Shown: piece by piece, positions 1-10,190 of the stretch
Layout: every line of letters starts with the position of its first letter
How positions within the stretch are numbered: the stretch's first letter is position 1
Assembly: GCA_003554865.1 (NCBI GenBank)
Contig: PWHJ01000122.1
Coordinates: forward strand, 1 to 64,000
DNA length: 64,000 nucleotides
Source of the DNA: Bacteroidota bacterium
GTDB lineage: Bacteria; Bacteroidota; Bacteroidia; Bacteroidales; PUMT01
Reading direction: 5' to 3'
The notes under the pieces: model-generated
Databases searched by the model: none
The model's input: only the letters and a program-made list of their open reading frames with translations
Told to the model about the DNA's origin: nothing
Made by a program: the position numbers and the translations under genes

Positions 1-22
1 CCAGGATCAAACTCTTCGTTGT
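1..22 (-). rRNA. rrs: 16S ribosomal RNA, 5' end only (gene continues off the left edge)
   Basis: Reverse complement of 1-21 is CAACGAAGAGTTTGATCCTGG, the conserved 16S 5' end (27F primer site AGAGTTTGATCCTGG). Confidence 0.93.
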
Positions 23-99
23 GAAAAGTCTTAAAAAATATCTCGACAGATAAAACTCCTGTAATATCCCGGCCCGCTTGCTGCTTCCTTCTCCAACCT

Positions 100-111
100 T
101 GTCAAAGAACT
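100..111 (-). promoter_or_regulatory. boxA-like antitermination element in rRNA leader
   Basis: Reverse complement AGTTCTTTGACA resembles boxA (TGCTCTTTAACA); it lies ~80 nt upstream of the 16S 5' end. Confidence 0.55.
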
Positions 112-201
112 TCTATATTATTATTTCTTAAAATTATAGGCCAATAAAAAACCCAACCTTGATCGCCCCCCTTAAAATCACCCCTTTCAAACTTGGGATT
201 G

Positions 202-231
202 CAAAGTTAATTCATTTAAAAAATCTACCAA
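202..231 (-). promoter_or_regulatory. Bacteroidetes-type rRNA promoter (-33 TTG, -7 TAACTTTG)
   Basis: Reverse complement reads TTG-N19-TAACTTTG, matching TTG/TAnnTTTG with 19-nt spacing, ~180 nt upstream of 16S. Confidence 0.7.
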
Positions 232-548
232 AAAATTTTGGCTGAATATTCGAAAGATTTTTCAAATAACTTTCCGGAAAAATGGCCCCACTCGAATCAG
301 GCAGTAATCTTTACCGGAAAACGAGCGCAAATATAATAAGTTTGACCATAATACAACACAATTTTCAAAAAAATATTTTAAGTTATTTTTCAATTAACCT
401 GCCATTGTGGCTCTAACTTATTCATTATCTTACGATATAAAATAATATAAGTGTATCTGAATGGGGTGAATGGGAAGATAAAAAAAAATTTTATGTACAT
501 TTGATGCTGCTTTAAGAAAAAACCAGTCAAACAAATTCTCCCGTAACT

Positions 549-1292
549 GTGGTACAAAATCTTGTAATCATCCCCACATACAACGAAAAGGACAACATAA
601 TAAATTTAACGAAAACCATACTGGGACTTCCCGAAAAGTTCCACATACTAGTAATAGATGATAACTCCCCTGACGGAACAGCGGGTGTTGTGGAAAACCT
701 CCAGGATGAATTTCCCGATCAGCTGTTTTTGTTGAAAAGAGAAGGTAAGCTTGGTCTGGGGACCGCCTATATTACCGGTTTTAAATGGGCCATTGAGCGT
801 AAGTACGAATACATTTTTCAAATGGACGCCGATTTTTCCCATGATCCCAGCGACCTGCCCCGGCTTCTCAGTACCTGCAGGGAGGGAGCGGATCTTGCGA
901 TAGGTTCAAGATACGTCTCGGGCGTTAATGTTATAAACTGGCCTATAGGAAGAATACTGATGTCTTATTTCGCCTCACGGTATGTGCGTTTTATTACCTG
1001 TATGAAAATATATGACACAACGGCCGGATTCAAGTGCTACAAAAGGAAAGTGCTGGAAGCCATTGATCTGGACAGTATAAAATTCAAAGGATACGCCTTC
1101 CAGATCGAGATGAAATTCAACGCATGGAAAATGGGTTTTAATATTGTGGAAATACCCATTATCTTTACTGAAAGAAAGCACGGGGTTTCCAAAATGAGTG
1201 GCGGCATTTTCAATGAAGCTCTCTGGGGGGTTATATTAATGAAAGTAAAAAGTCTGTTTAAAAAGTACAAAAAAAAGGAGCACAAGAAATAA
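549..1292 (+). CDS. Polyprenol monophosphomannose synthase / dolichyl-phosphate mannosyltransferase-like GT2
   Basis: IPTYNEKDNI, VIDDNSPDGTA, QMDADFSHDP, TTAGFKCY motifs of the DPM1 family; GTG start. Confidence 0.88.
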   Translation: MVQNLVIIPTYNEKDNIINLTKTILGLPEKFHILVIDDNSPDGTAGVVENLQDEFPDQLFLLKREGKLGLGTAYITGFKWAIERKYEYIFQMDADFSHDPSDLPRLLSTCREGADLAIGSRYVSGVNVINWPIGRILMSYFASRYVRFITCMKIYDTTAGFKCYKRKVLEAIDLDSIKFKGYAFQIEMKFNAWKMGFNIVEIPIIFTERKHGVSKMSGGIFNEALWGVILMKVKSLFKKYKKKEHKK

Positions 1293-1304
1293 CAAAGAAT
1301 CCCA

Positions 1305-2657
1305 ATGCAACCTTTACTTATAAAAAACGCAAACGTTGTTAACGAGGGCAAAACCTTCAAAGCCCATATTTTTTGCAGGGACGGAATAATAGAGACTATT
1401 ATTACCGATACTGAAATCCCCCCTCATATACCTCAGGGTAACCCCAAAATAATAGAGGCTAAGGGTAAGTTTCTCCTGCCTGGTATAATTGACGACCATG
1501 TGCATTTCAGAGAGCCCGGTCTTGAACCAAAAGGTGATATCTTTACAGAATCAAGGGCAGCCGCTGCCGGAGGCATAACCTCCTTTATGGAAATGCCCAA
1601 CACTAAACCTCCCTGCGTTACTGAGGAGTTGCTGGAGGAAAAATTCCGGATCGCCTCGGAAAAGTCAATTGTCAATTATTCTTTTTACATCGGGGCCACC
1701 AACGATAACCTTGACGAGCTACTTGGGGCAGATCCCTCCAGGGTATGCGGAGTCAAAGTATTCATGGGATCTTCCACAGGCAATATGTTGGTAAACAATA
1801 TAGAAAGCCTTGAGAAAATTTTCTCATCTGTCAAATTACCCGTGGCTGTTCACTGTGAAGACGAGGCAACAATTAAAAAAAACTCCCTTGAATTTGAACT
1901 AAAATACGGAGATGATATACCTGTAAAAATGCATCCCTGCATACGCAGCAGCGAGGCATGTTACTTGTCATCATCAAAAGCGGTAAGGCTTGCAAAAAAG
2001 CACGGGACGCGCCTGCACATACTTCACATAAGTACCGCAGATGAGCTGGAGTTGCTTGAAATCGGGAGCAATATCGAAGATAAAAAAATAACCGGCGAGG
2101 CTTGCATACACCATTTGTGGTTTGAAGAAAGCGATTACAAGAACCTGGGGACACTAATAAAATGGAACCCGGCGGTTAAAAGCCTGCGGGACAGGGAGAT
2201 GTTGCGTGAAGGGGTGATCTCGGGTAAAATTGACATTATTGGAACAGATCATGCACCCCATAAACTGGAAGAAAAAAAACAGACTTATCTTAAAGCACCT
2301 TCCGGGGGACCTATGGTGCAGCACTCCCTTCCGGCAATGTTTGAGCTGGTCAAAAAGGGGGTATTCAAACCTGAGCTGATAGTCGAAAAAATGTGTCATG
2401 CACCGGCCAGAATATTTAATATTGAAAAAAGAGGTTTCATCAGAGAAGGATATTATGCCGATATAGTACTGGTTGATCCACGGCAATCCTGGCAGGTCAA
2501 TTCCGGCAACATTCACTATAAATGCGGATGGTCACCTTTTGAAAATTCAGTTTTCAGCACATCGGTAACCCACACCATTGTGAACGGCACCCCGGTATAT
2601 GAACACGGAAAGATAAACAGCGGCCACAGGGGTAAACAACTTATTTTCAACCGTTAA
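1305..2657 (+). CDS. pyrC: Dihydroorotase
   Basis: PGIIDDHVHFREPG metal motif, GTDHAPH near the C-terminus, amidohydrolase length. Confidence 0.92.
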   Translation: MQPLLIKNANVVNEGKTFKAHIFCRDGIIETIITDTEIPPHIPQGNPKIIEAKGKFLLPGIIDDHVHFREPGLEPKGDIFTESRAAAAGGITSFMEMPNTKPPCVTEELLEEKFRIASEKSIVNYSFYIGATNDNLDELLGADPSRVCGVKVFMGSSTGNMLVNNIESLEKIFSSVKLPVAVHCEDEATIKKNSLEFELKYGDDIPVKMHPCIRSSEACYLSSSKAVRLAKKHGTRLHILHISTADELELLEIGSNIEDKKITGEACIHHLWFEESDYKNLGTLIKWNPAVKSLRDREMLREGVISGKIDIIGTDHAPHKLEEKKQTYLKAPSGGPMVQHSLPAMFELVKKGVFKPELIVEKMCHAPARIFNIEKRGFIREGYYADIVLVDPRQSWQVNSGNIHYKCGWSPFENSVFSTSVTHTIVNGTPVYEHGKINSGHRGKQLIFNR

Positions 2658-2669
2658 ACCTTAAAAATT

Positions 2670-3206
2670 ATGAGTACGATAAAAGAAAAAGAAACCACAA
2701 AAGAAGAACTGATCAAAATTGCAGGCCGCATGATGCTTGCGGCAAGAACAGCCCCCAAGGCAAGGGGGGGGGACACCCTGGAAATATTACTGGCTACCGG
2801 CAATACTATTAAAAAACTCTCTGAAAAAATGCTTGAAATTGGCAATAACCAAGACATTCATGCATTCAGACGGGATTCGGAAAATATTTTAAATTCACCG
2901 GTAATTTTTCTTGCCGGCTCAAGCATAAAAAGCATAGGTCTGAAAAAATGCGGGATGTGTGGCTTTCCAAACTGCGAGGAAAAGGACAAACACCCTGACC
3001 ATCCGTGTTCGTTCAATTCCGGTGACCTGGGTATAGCTATAGGTTCGGCGGCTGCCGTTGCAATGGATAACAGAACCGACAACCGCATAATGTACACTGT
3101 AGGTCAGGCCGCACTGGAGCTGGGGTTATTCGGAAAGAGTATCAAAATAGCCCACGGCATACCCTTAAGCGCCACATCAAAAAACCCCTTCTTTGACAGG
3201 AAATAA
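2670..3206 (+). CDS. DUF2148 ferredoxin-domain protein
   Basis: AARTAPKARGGD N-terminus and Cys-rich CGMCGFPNCEEKDKHPDHPC motif. Confidence 0.82.
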   Translation: MSTIKEKETTKEELIKIAGRMMLAARTAPKARGGDTLEILLATGNTIKKLSEKMLEIGNNQDIHAFRRDSENILNSPVIFLAGSSIKSIGLKKCGMCGFPNCEEKDKHPDHPCSFNSGDLGIAIGSAAAVAMDNRTDNRIMYTVGQAALELGLFGKSIKIAHGIPLSATSKNPFFDRK

Positions 3207-3214
3207 ATAAAAAA

Positions 3215-4177
3215 ATGAGCAGGGAGAAAGCAGCTGTTTTATTCGTTGACACCACCCACCCGGTGCTTTCCGAGAAGCTGACCATGGCGGGCATGAAGTG
3301 TGAATACCGTCCCGATATAAAAAAGAGCGAAGTTGAAGAAAGCATTCACAGGTATGAGGGTTTAATAATCAGAAGTAAGTTCACCCTTGACAGGAAAATC
3401 CTTGAAAAAGGCGAAAGGTTAAAATTTATAGGAAGGCTGGGGTCCGGTCTTGAGAATATAGATACAGGATATGCCTTATCAAAGAATATAGCCTGTCTCA
3501 ACTCGCCGGAAGGCAACCGGGATGCGGTGGGAGAGCATGCGCTGGGACTTTTGCTTTCTATAATGAACAACATTTCAAAATCAGACAATGAAGTAAAAGA
3601 GGGAAAGTGGTTCAGGGAGGTTAACAGGGGCACCGAAATACAGGGGAAAACCGTGGGCATTATCGGCTACGGAAACACCGGCTCTGCATTTGCACGTTGC
3701 CTCAAAGGATTCAACGCAAGTGTAATTGCGTATGACAAATACAAGTCAGGCTATTCGGATGATTATGTAAGGGAAAGCACCCTTGAGGATATTTTTGATA
3801 ATGCAGACATACTTAGCCTGCATGTTCCCCTTACAAAAGAGACAACTTATATGGCAGACATCTCATTTCTGGGTAACTTTAAAAAAGATATATTCCTTTT
3901 AAATACATCAAGGGGAAAAGTGGTGAAAACACCTGCACTGGTCGAATACCTTAAAACAGGTAAAATAAAGGGAGCGGGACTGGATGTGCTGGAGTATGAG
4001 AAAAAAAGTTTTGAGGAGCTGCACAGGAAAGATTTGCCTGATTATTTCCATTTTCTCCTGGAGCACCCAAAGGTAATATTAACTCCCCATATTGCCGGAT
4101 GGACTCATGAATCAAGTATAAAAATGGCCGAAATTCTTGCCGACAAAATAATTGAGCGTTTCGGAGCCGGGTTTTAA
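3215..4177 (+). CDS. D-isomer-specific 2-hydroxyacid dehydrogenase (phosphoglycerate dehydrogenase-like)
   Basis: GIIGYGNTGSAFAR Rossmann motif, LHVPLTKET, LNTSRGKVV, LTPHIAGWT. Confidence 0.88.
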   Translation: MSREKAAVLFVDTTHPVLSEKLTMAGMKCEYRPDIKKSEVEESIHRYEGLIIRSKFTLDRKILEKGERLKFIGRLGSGLENIDTGYALSKNIACLNSPEGNRDAVGEHALGLLLSIMNNISKSDNEVKEGKWFREVNRGTEIQGKTVGIIGYGNTGSAFARCLKGFNASVIAYDKYKSGYSDDYVRESTLEDIFDNADILSLHVPLTKETTYMADISFLGNFKKDIFLLNTSRGKVVKTPALVEYLKTGKIKGAGLDVLEYEKKSFEELHRKDLPDYFHFLLEHPKVILTPHIAGWTHESSIKMAEILADKIIERFGAGF

Positions 4178-4208
4178 AAACGATATTATTAAAAATATTG
4201 CCGAGCGG

Positions 4209-5465
4209 CTATTTCAGGACAAATCTGACTGTGTTTCTTGTGCGCTGCTCGAGTAGGACACTCCTGCCTTTTATCATTTTATCGACAGCCTCCTGAGTGT
4301 AGTATCTTATGGTTACAAGCTCAAGGTTTTGATTGTATCGAACACTAAAATCATCGCGAAGACTTTCGGTTAGTTTAAATATTATGGAATTGTTATTGTC
4401 AACACAAAGCGAGAAGTTGACCGCGGAGTTCTGTATAAGGTTAACTTTGATGCGGTGTCTGAAAAAAAATGCAAAAATTTGGCTGAGCCTGCCTTCTGCA
4501 ACAAATGAAAAATCCTTCGGTACAATTGATATAAGCAACTGGTTTTTCTTTATTATGAAAACCGGCTTCGCCGCTTTCTGCCCAACATCATCACAAATAA
4601 CCGTACCTGCCGCCTGCGGATCGTAAAAAGACTTTACAAAAAGGGGAATGTTTTTGTTTTGGAGGGGCTTAACAGTTTTGGGGTGTATTACCTTTGCTCC
4701 GAAAAATGAAAGCTCAATGGCTTCAAGGTATGAAAGCCGGTCTATCTTTTCAGCATCCGGGAATATTTTGGGATCGGCCGTAAGAACACCCGGCACATCC
4801 TTCCAGATCACAACCCGCTGTGCATCAAGCAGACTTGCAAGTATGGCGGCAGTATAATCCGAACCCTCACGCCCAAGTGTAGTATAAAACCCTCCTTTGT
4901 TACCTCCTATGAAACCCTGTGTTAGAAACACACCGAATTCATTACGGTTTAAAGCCGCAGTCAGCTGCCGGCCGGCCCCCTCCCAGCAAACCAACGCCTC
5001 TCGGTAATTATCATCGGTTAAAAGCCAGTCGCGTGCATTCAGCCACTGATTTTTTATATTTATTGAATTCAGGTAGGCACTGACTATTTTTGTCGAAAGA
5101 AGCTCACCGGCAGTTACAAGCTGGTCATAATTAAAATCGAAATCAGAAGATGGAGCTTTATTCAGCTTATTCTCGAGGCTATCAAACAAATCCGAAAACT
5201 CACGGTAAACAGGATGAGAAGGGTCATCAAACAGCTGGCGGATTATTTCAAGGTGATACAGCTTGCATTCCCGGAGCAATTCAAATCTCTCATCATTTTG
5301 CCTGTACCATGCCTTAAGTATACCTTCCAGTGCGTTGGTTGTTTTCCCAAAGGCAGAAACAACGATCATCAGATCTTCCCTGCAATGTGAAACAATTTTA
5401 GCAGCATTTTTTATGGCATCAGCCGATCTTACCGAAGCTCCTCCAAACTTGTATACTATCATCAA
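4209..5465 (-). CDS. lysC: Aspartate kinase
   Basis: MIVYKFGGASVRSADAI N-terminus, TLGREGSDYTAA, WKDVPGVLTADPK. Confidence 0.92.
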   Translation of the reverse strand: MMIVYKFGGASVRSADAIKNAAKIVSHCREDLMIVVSAFGKTTNALEGILKAWYRQNDERFELLRECKLYHLEIIRQLFDDPSHPVYREFSDLFDSLENKLNKAPSSDFDFNYDQLVTAGELLSTKIVSAYLNSINIKNQWLNARDWLLTDDNYREALVCWEGAGRQLTAALNRNEFGVFLTQGFIGGNKGGFYTTLGREGSDYTAAILASLLDAQRVVIWKDVPGVLTADPKIFPDAEKIDRLSYLEAIELSFFGAKVIHPKTVKPLQNKNIPLFVKSFYDPQAAGTVICDDVGQKAAKPVFIIKKNQLLISIVPKDFSFVAEGRLSQIFAFFFRHRIKVNLIQNSAVNFSLCVDNNNSIIFKLTESLRDDFSVRYNQNLELVTIRYYTQEAVDKMIKGRSVLLEQRTRNTVRFVLK

Positions 5466-5554
5466 TTCCCAGATTATTGTCCGGCTGCAAAGTTAGTACC
5501 TTATCAGCTTATTAAAAGGTCGTTCAAAAAATTTTTTAACCGGAAGGTATTATT

Positions 5555-5562
5555 TATCTTTG
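5555..5562 (+). promoter_or_regulatory. -7 element (TATCTTTG) upstream of fbp
   Basis: Exact TAnnTTTG match 55 nt upstream of the fbp ATG; T-rich tract at the -33 position. Confidence 0.55.
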
Positions 5563-5617
5563 TGTGACCATGTTAATACACAAAAATAAAATAACCAAGT
5601 AAAACTCATTTACAGAA

Positions 5618-6628
5618 ATGAAGGGCTATAAAATTACCACTCTTAATGAGTATATCATCAGACGCCAGGCTGATTACCCTTATGCCAAGGGAGAGCTCAC
5701 AAGACTTCTTTACAATATCGGCGTGGCTGCAAAAGTTGTTACCAAGAAGGTGAATAAAGCGGGACTTGTTGATATCCTGGGCAACATTGGGAATGTTAAT
5801 GTACAGGGTGAAGATGTTATGAAACTTGATGTTTTTGCAAATGAGAGTTTCATCTCAAGCATGAAGGCCAGCGGCGAATGCTGTGGTATAGCATCTGAGG
5901 AAAATCAGGAGATTGTTACTTTCGATGACGGCTTGTCGCGCGATGCCAATTACATTATGTGCGTTGACCCGCTTGACGGTTCCTCAAACATAGATGTAAA
6001 CGTATCTATAGGCACCATTTTTTCAATTTACCGTCGCATCAGCCCACGCGGGAGCAAAGCCGAGGCTGCTGATTTTATGCAGGCAGGGAACAAGCAGGTG
6101 GCTGCCGGGTACGTCATATACGGCTCTTCAACTATGCTGGTATACACAACGGGCAACGGTGTTGCAGGCTTTACCCTTGACCCCTCCATTGGTGAGTTCT
6201 GTCTTTCAAATCACAATATCAAAACACCGGAAAAAGGTAAAATCTACAGTATAAATGAGGGAAATTACTCTCATTTCCCGGAAGGTATAAAAAAATTCAT
6301 TAAATACTGCCAGGAAAGTGACCCTGATACCAAAAGACCTTACACGTCGCGTTACATAGGTTCGCTTGTCGCCGATTTTCACAGGAACCTTCTCAAAGGC
6401 GGAATTTTTTTGTATCCCCCAACACTGAAGGCTCCGCAAGGAAAACTGAGGCTGATTTATGAGTGCAATCCCATTTCATTTATATCTGAACAGGCAGGAG
6501 GAAAATCAGTAACAGGCGAAGAGAGGGTGCTGGACATTGTTCCACAGGATCTGCACCAGCGCATACCCTTTTATACCGGCAGCAAAAATATGGTTGAGAA
6601 GGTTGAACAGTTCCTCGGGGAGAGTTAA
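5618..6628 (+). CDS. fbp: Class I fructose-1,6-bisphosphatase
   Basis: [23 protein letters not shown] signature; [21 protein letters not shown]. Confidence 0.95.
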   Translation: MKGYKITTLNEYIIRRQADYPYAKGELTRLLYNIGVAAKVVTKKVNKAGLVDILGNIGNVNVQGEDVMKLDVFANESFISSMKASGECCGIASEENQEIVTFDDGLSRDANYIMCVDPLDGSSNIDVNVSIGTIFSIYRRISPRGSKAEAADFMQAGNKQVAAGYVIYGSSTMLVYTTGNGVAGFTLDPSIGEFCLSNHNIKTPEKGKIYSINEGNYSHFPEGIKKFIKYCQESDPDTKRPYTSRYIGSLVADFHRNLLKGGIFLYPPTLKAPQGKLRLIYECNPISFISEQAGGKSVTGEERVLDIVPQDLHQRIPFYTGSKNMVEKVEQFLGES

Positions 6629-6751
6629 AAACCCTGAAAGATCCCGTTCAGCTGATTAATCCGGTGTTGCATATAACAAAAGAGACCGGGGTGCGTTTTT
6701 ATTGATTAGTAAAAAAATGCGGCTAATTCGGATAATAAAGATTTTTGCAAA

Positions 6752-9700
6752 GTGACCGGTAAAATAGCAAACATTTATTCCAGCACCGAGAATTGTGATC
6801 TGCTGTGCAAACAAATCAGCAAAAAGGAGGCTTCCGTTTCACGGGTTAAAGGTCTGAGGGGATCCTCTGTGCCGCTTTTTTCTTCATCTGTAATAAAAAA
6901 AAGCGGAGGCAGCCACCTCTTTATACTTAACGACAAAGAAGAGGCTGCATATTTTTTGAATGATCTGGAGAGCTTTTGTCAAAACGGTCAGCTCCATTTT
7001 TTTCCATCAGCCTACAAACGTTCAGTACAGTTCGGACAGAAAGACCCGGACGGTATGATACTGCGCACCGGTTTGCTCAATGAGTTACTCTCGGAGGCAG
7101 GCGGCAAAATTATTGTAACATATCCGGAAGCTCTCTCTGAAAAGGTCGTTACCCGTAAAAATCTGGCTAACAACACACTCACGCTAAAAAAAGGAGAAAA
7201 AATAAGCATTGAGTTCACCGAGGAGGTGCTGACCGAATACGGCTTCACCAAAGCAGATTTCGTTTACTCCCCGGGTGAGTATTCGGTAAGGGGCAGTATA
7301 GTCGACATTTTTCCCTTTTCGGCCGAATTGCCCTCCCGCCTGGATTTCTTTGGCGATGAAGTGGATTCTATAAGAGAGTTCGATATTGAATCACAGCTTT
7401 CCAAGGGAGAAAAGGGAACAGTTTCAATAGTCGCGGATGTTCAGGATGTTTACAAAGAGGCTTCAGGGGAGGGAAAAGCAGAGAGGGAGTCTTTCTTTAG
7501 TTTTATAGGCAAAGATACGGTTGTGTGGATAAACGATGCCGGTTACTGCATGGAAAAGATCGGGGAAATATTCGAGAGCACCACTATCAAAGGGGAAGAC
7601 GAAGCCGAAGAAACCCTGGAAACCCAGGACAAAGCAAGTTTTTTAATATCCGGCAACCAATTTAGTGAAGAAGTAAAAAGGTTCAGGCTTGTCGAATTCG
7701 GCCACCATAATTTTTTTGACCCCCGGATACAACTGGAGTTTAACACCTCTCCCCAGCCGGCTTTCAACAAGAATTTCGAGCTGCTTACAACCACATTGGC
7801 CGAAAACAGTGAAAAAGGTTACTCCAATTATATATTCTCGGAAAACGAAAAGCAGTTCGAGCGACTTAAAGATATATTCATTGAAACTTATGGTGAAATT
7901 AAGTTTACCCCGGTGCATGCAAACATGCATGCCGGTTTTACCGATCATGACCTGAAAATATGCTGCTTTACCGACCACCAGATATTTGAGCGATACCACA
8001 AGTACCGCCTGCGCAGTAATTTTACCAAAAGCGAATCGCTCACACTGAAAGAGCTTCACGGCCTTCACCCAGGCGATTATGTAGTGCACGCCGATCATGG
8101 AATAGGAATTTTCGGCGGCATTGAAAAGATAAATATCAACGAAAAAGTACAGGAATCTGTACGCCTTGTCTTCAAAGACAATGATCTCCTGTTTGTCAGC
8201 ATTCATTCGCTTCACAGAATTTCAAAATACAAGGGAAAAGACGGGGTGCCCCCAAAAATATACAAGCTCGGATCGGGTGCATGGAAGAGGCTCAAGGACA
8301 AAGCCCGCAATAAAGTTAAGGATATTGCAAGGGAGCTGATAGTCCTCTACGCCAAAAGGAAAAAAGAAAAGGGCTTCGCTTTTTCGCCCGATTCATATTT
8401 GCAGAAAGAGCTCGAGGCATCATTTTTATACGAGGATACACCCGATCAGCTAAAAGCCACAAATGCCGTGAAGGAACAGATGGAATCCGACTCCCCAATG
8501 GATATACTAGTTTGCGGCGATGTAGGGTTCGGCAAAACTGAAGTTGCCATAAGAGCTGCTTTCAAGGCGGTGGCAGACAACAAACAGGTAGCGGTGCTTG
8601 TACCCACTACTATACTGGCAATGCAACACTACAACACTTTCATGGAAAGACTTAAGGATTTTCCATGCAAAATTGAATATGTAAGCCGTATGAAATCTCC
8701 TGCCCGCCAAAAAGAGATTGTAAAAAAAGCTGAAAGCGGTGAAATTGACATAGTAATCGGAACGCACCGACTTATTAGGGATGACGTTCATTTTAAAGAT
8801 CTGGGATTACTGGTAATTGATGAAGAGCAGAAATTCGGGGTAAGTGTCAAGGAAAAGCTAAAAAAAATAAAGCTAAATGTAGACACTCTTACCCTCACGG
8901 CAACGCCTATCCCCAGAACACTTCAGTTTTCCCTCATGGGAGCAAGGGATCTGTCTATTATAAATACTCCTCCACCTAACAGGCATCCGATCCTGACCGA
9001 GCTGCACACTTTCAATCATGACATTATCCGTGAGGCTATAACTTATGAAGTTCAGCGGGGCGGACAGGTCTTCTTTATACACAACCGCGTTCAAAACATA
9101 GAGTTTATAGAAAACCTGGTACAAAAACTCTGCCCGGGTGTTAAAACAGTTGTAGCTCACGGGCAAATGAAAGGGAACCGCCTGGAGCAGATAATGCTCG
9201 GTTTTATTTCCGGGAAATATGATGTGCTGATATCGACCAATATAATTGAATCGGGTCTGGATATTCCAAATGCAAACTCGATAATAATCAACAATGCCCA
9301 TCATTTCGGCCTGAGCGATCTTCACCAGCTGCGCGGCAGGGTCGGGCGCTCAAATATAAAAGCCTTCTGCTACCTTCTTGCACCGCCTTTGAGCACTCTG
9401 ACAAAAGAGGCGCGCAGCAGGCTGAAAGCCGTCGAGGATTTTTCTGAGCTTGGAAGCGGATTCAATATAGCCATGCAGGACCTGGACATAAGAGGTGCAG
9501 GAAATCTCCTTGGCAGAGAGCAAAGCGGTTTTATAACCGATATGGGACTTGAAACATACCAGCGGATAATCAATGAAGCTCTTGAGGAGCTAAAAACCGG
9601 GGAATTTGCCGGACTTTTCCGGCAGTCAGAAGATGACTCCAATAAAGGGCTTAAGCAATATGCAAGTGATTGCCAGATAGATACAGACCTTGAAATACTT

Positions 9701-10150
9701 TTTCCCGACAGCTACATACCGAATGTTACTGAAAAACTGAACCTTTACAGGCAACTAGATAACATAGAAAGTGAAGAGGGGCTTGAGAAATTCGAAAAGG
9801 CACTCGAAGATCGCTTTGGGAAACTACCCCTTGAATCAAAAGAGCTTCTGAACGTGGTCAGGCTCAGGTGGACGGCAATGTCGCTGGGCTTCGAAAAAGT
9901 CATCCTCAAGAACGAACGTATGGTAGTTCATTTTATATCCAACAAAATGTCACAGTACTACCAATCTTCACTTTTTGCGGGAATAATAATGTTCCTGCAA
10001 AAGCAACCCGACCGGTTTAAAATAAAGGAATCCAAAAACAGGCTTTCCCTGACCGTAGAAGGCATCAAATCGGTTAAGGAGGCAATGGAAGTACTTGAAA
10101 CTATACTGCAAAAAGCTCAGCAGGAAGCCCCGGTGCATACAAACCACTAA
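6752..10150 (+). CDS. mfd: Transcription-repair coupling factor
   Basis: CarD-like RID region (LHPGDYVVHADHGIGIFGGI), VCGDVGFGKTEVA Walker A, DEEQKFGV, TATPIPRTL, QLRGRVGRS; 1132 aa; GTG start. Confidence 0.96.
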   Translation: MTGKIANIYSSTENCDLLCKQISKKEASVSRVKGLRGSSVPLFSSSVIKKSGGSHLFILNDKEEAAYFLNDLESFCQNGQLHFFPSAYKRSVQFGQKDPDGMILRTGLLNELLSEAGGKIIVTYPEALSEKVVTRKNLANNTLTLKKGEKISIEFTEEVLTEYGFTKADFVYSPGEYSVRGSIVDIFPFSAELPSRLDFFGDEVDSIREFDIESQLSKGEKGTVSIVADVQDVYKEASGEGKAERESFFSFIGKDTVVWINDAGYCMEKIGEIFESTTIKGEDEAEETLETQDKASFLISGNQFSEEVKRFRLVEFGHHNFFDPRIQLEFNTSPQPAFNKNFELLTTTLAENSEKGYSNYIFSENEKQFERLKDIFIETYGEIKFTPVHANMHAGFTDHDLKICCFTDHQIFERYHKYRLRSNFTKSESLTLKELHGLHPGDYVVHADHGIGIFGGIEKININEKVQESVRLVFKDNDLLFVSIHSLHRISKYKGKDGVPPKIYKLGSGAWKRLKDKARNKVKDIARELIVLYAKRKKEKGFAFSPDSYLQKELEASFLYEDTPDQLKATNAVKEQMESDSPMDILVCGDVGFGKTEVAIRAAFKAVADNKQVAVLVPTTILAMQHYNTFMERLKDFPCKIEYVSRMKSPARQKEIVKKAESGEIDIVIGTHRLIRDDVHFKDLGLLVIDEEQKFGVSVKEKLKKIKLNVDTLTLTATPIPRTLQFSLMGARDLSIINTPPPNRHPILTELHTFNHDIIREAITYEVQRGGQVFFIHNRVQNIEFIENLVQKLCPGVKTVVAHGQMKGNRLEQIMLGFISGKYDVLISTNIIESGLDIPNANSIIINNAHHFGLSDLHQLRGRVGRSNIKAFCYLLAPPLSTLTKEARSRLKAVEDFSELGSGFNIAMQDLDIRGAGNLLGREQSGFITDMGLETYQRIINEALEELKTGEFAGLFRQSEDDSNKGLKQYASDCQIDTDLEILFPDSYIPNVTEKLNLYRQLDNIESEEGLEKFEKALEDRFGKLPLESKELLNVVRLRWTAMSLGFEKVILKNERMVVHFISNKMSQYYQSSLFAGIIMFLQKQPDRFKIKESKNRLSLTVEGIKSVKEAMEVLETILQKAQQEAPVHTNH

Positions 10151-10190
10151 TATGTAAACGATACCCGCTGAACCACAGAATTCTCCATTT

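Noticed and set aside
5488-5495. TAACTTTG -7-like box upstream of lysC (minus strand)
   Set aside because: No -33 element at suitable spacing; kept out of the feature list as ambiguous.
7643-8215. 190-aa minus-strand ORF inside mfd
   Set aside because: Fully antisense to a highly conserved gene; no recognisable motifs; shadow ORF.
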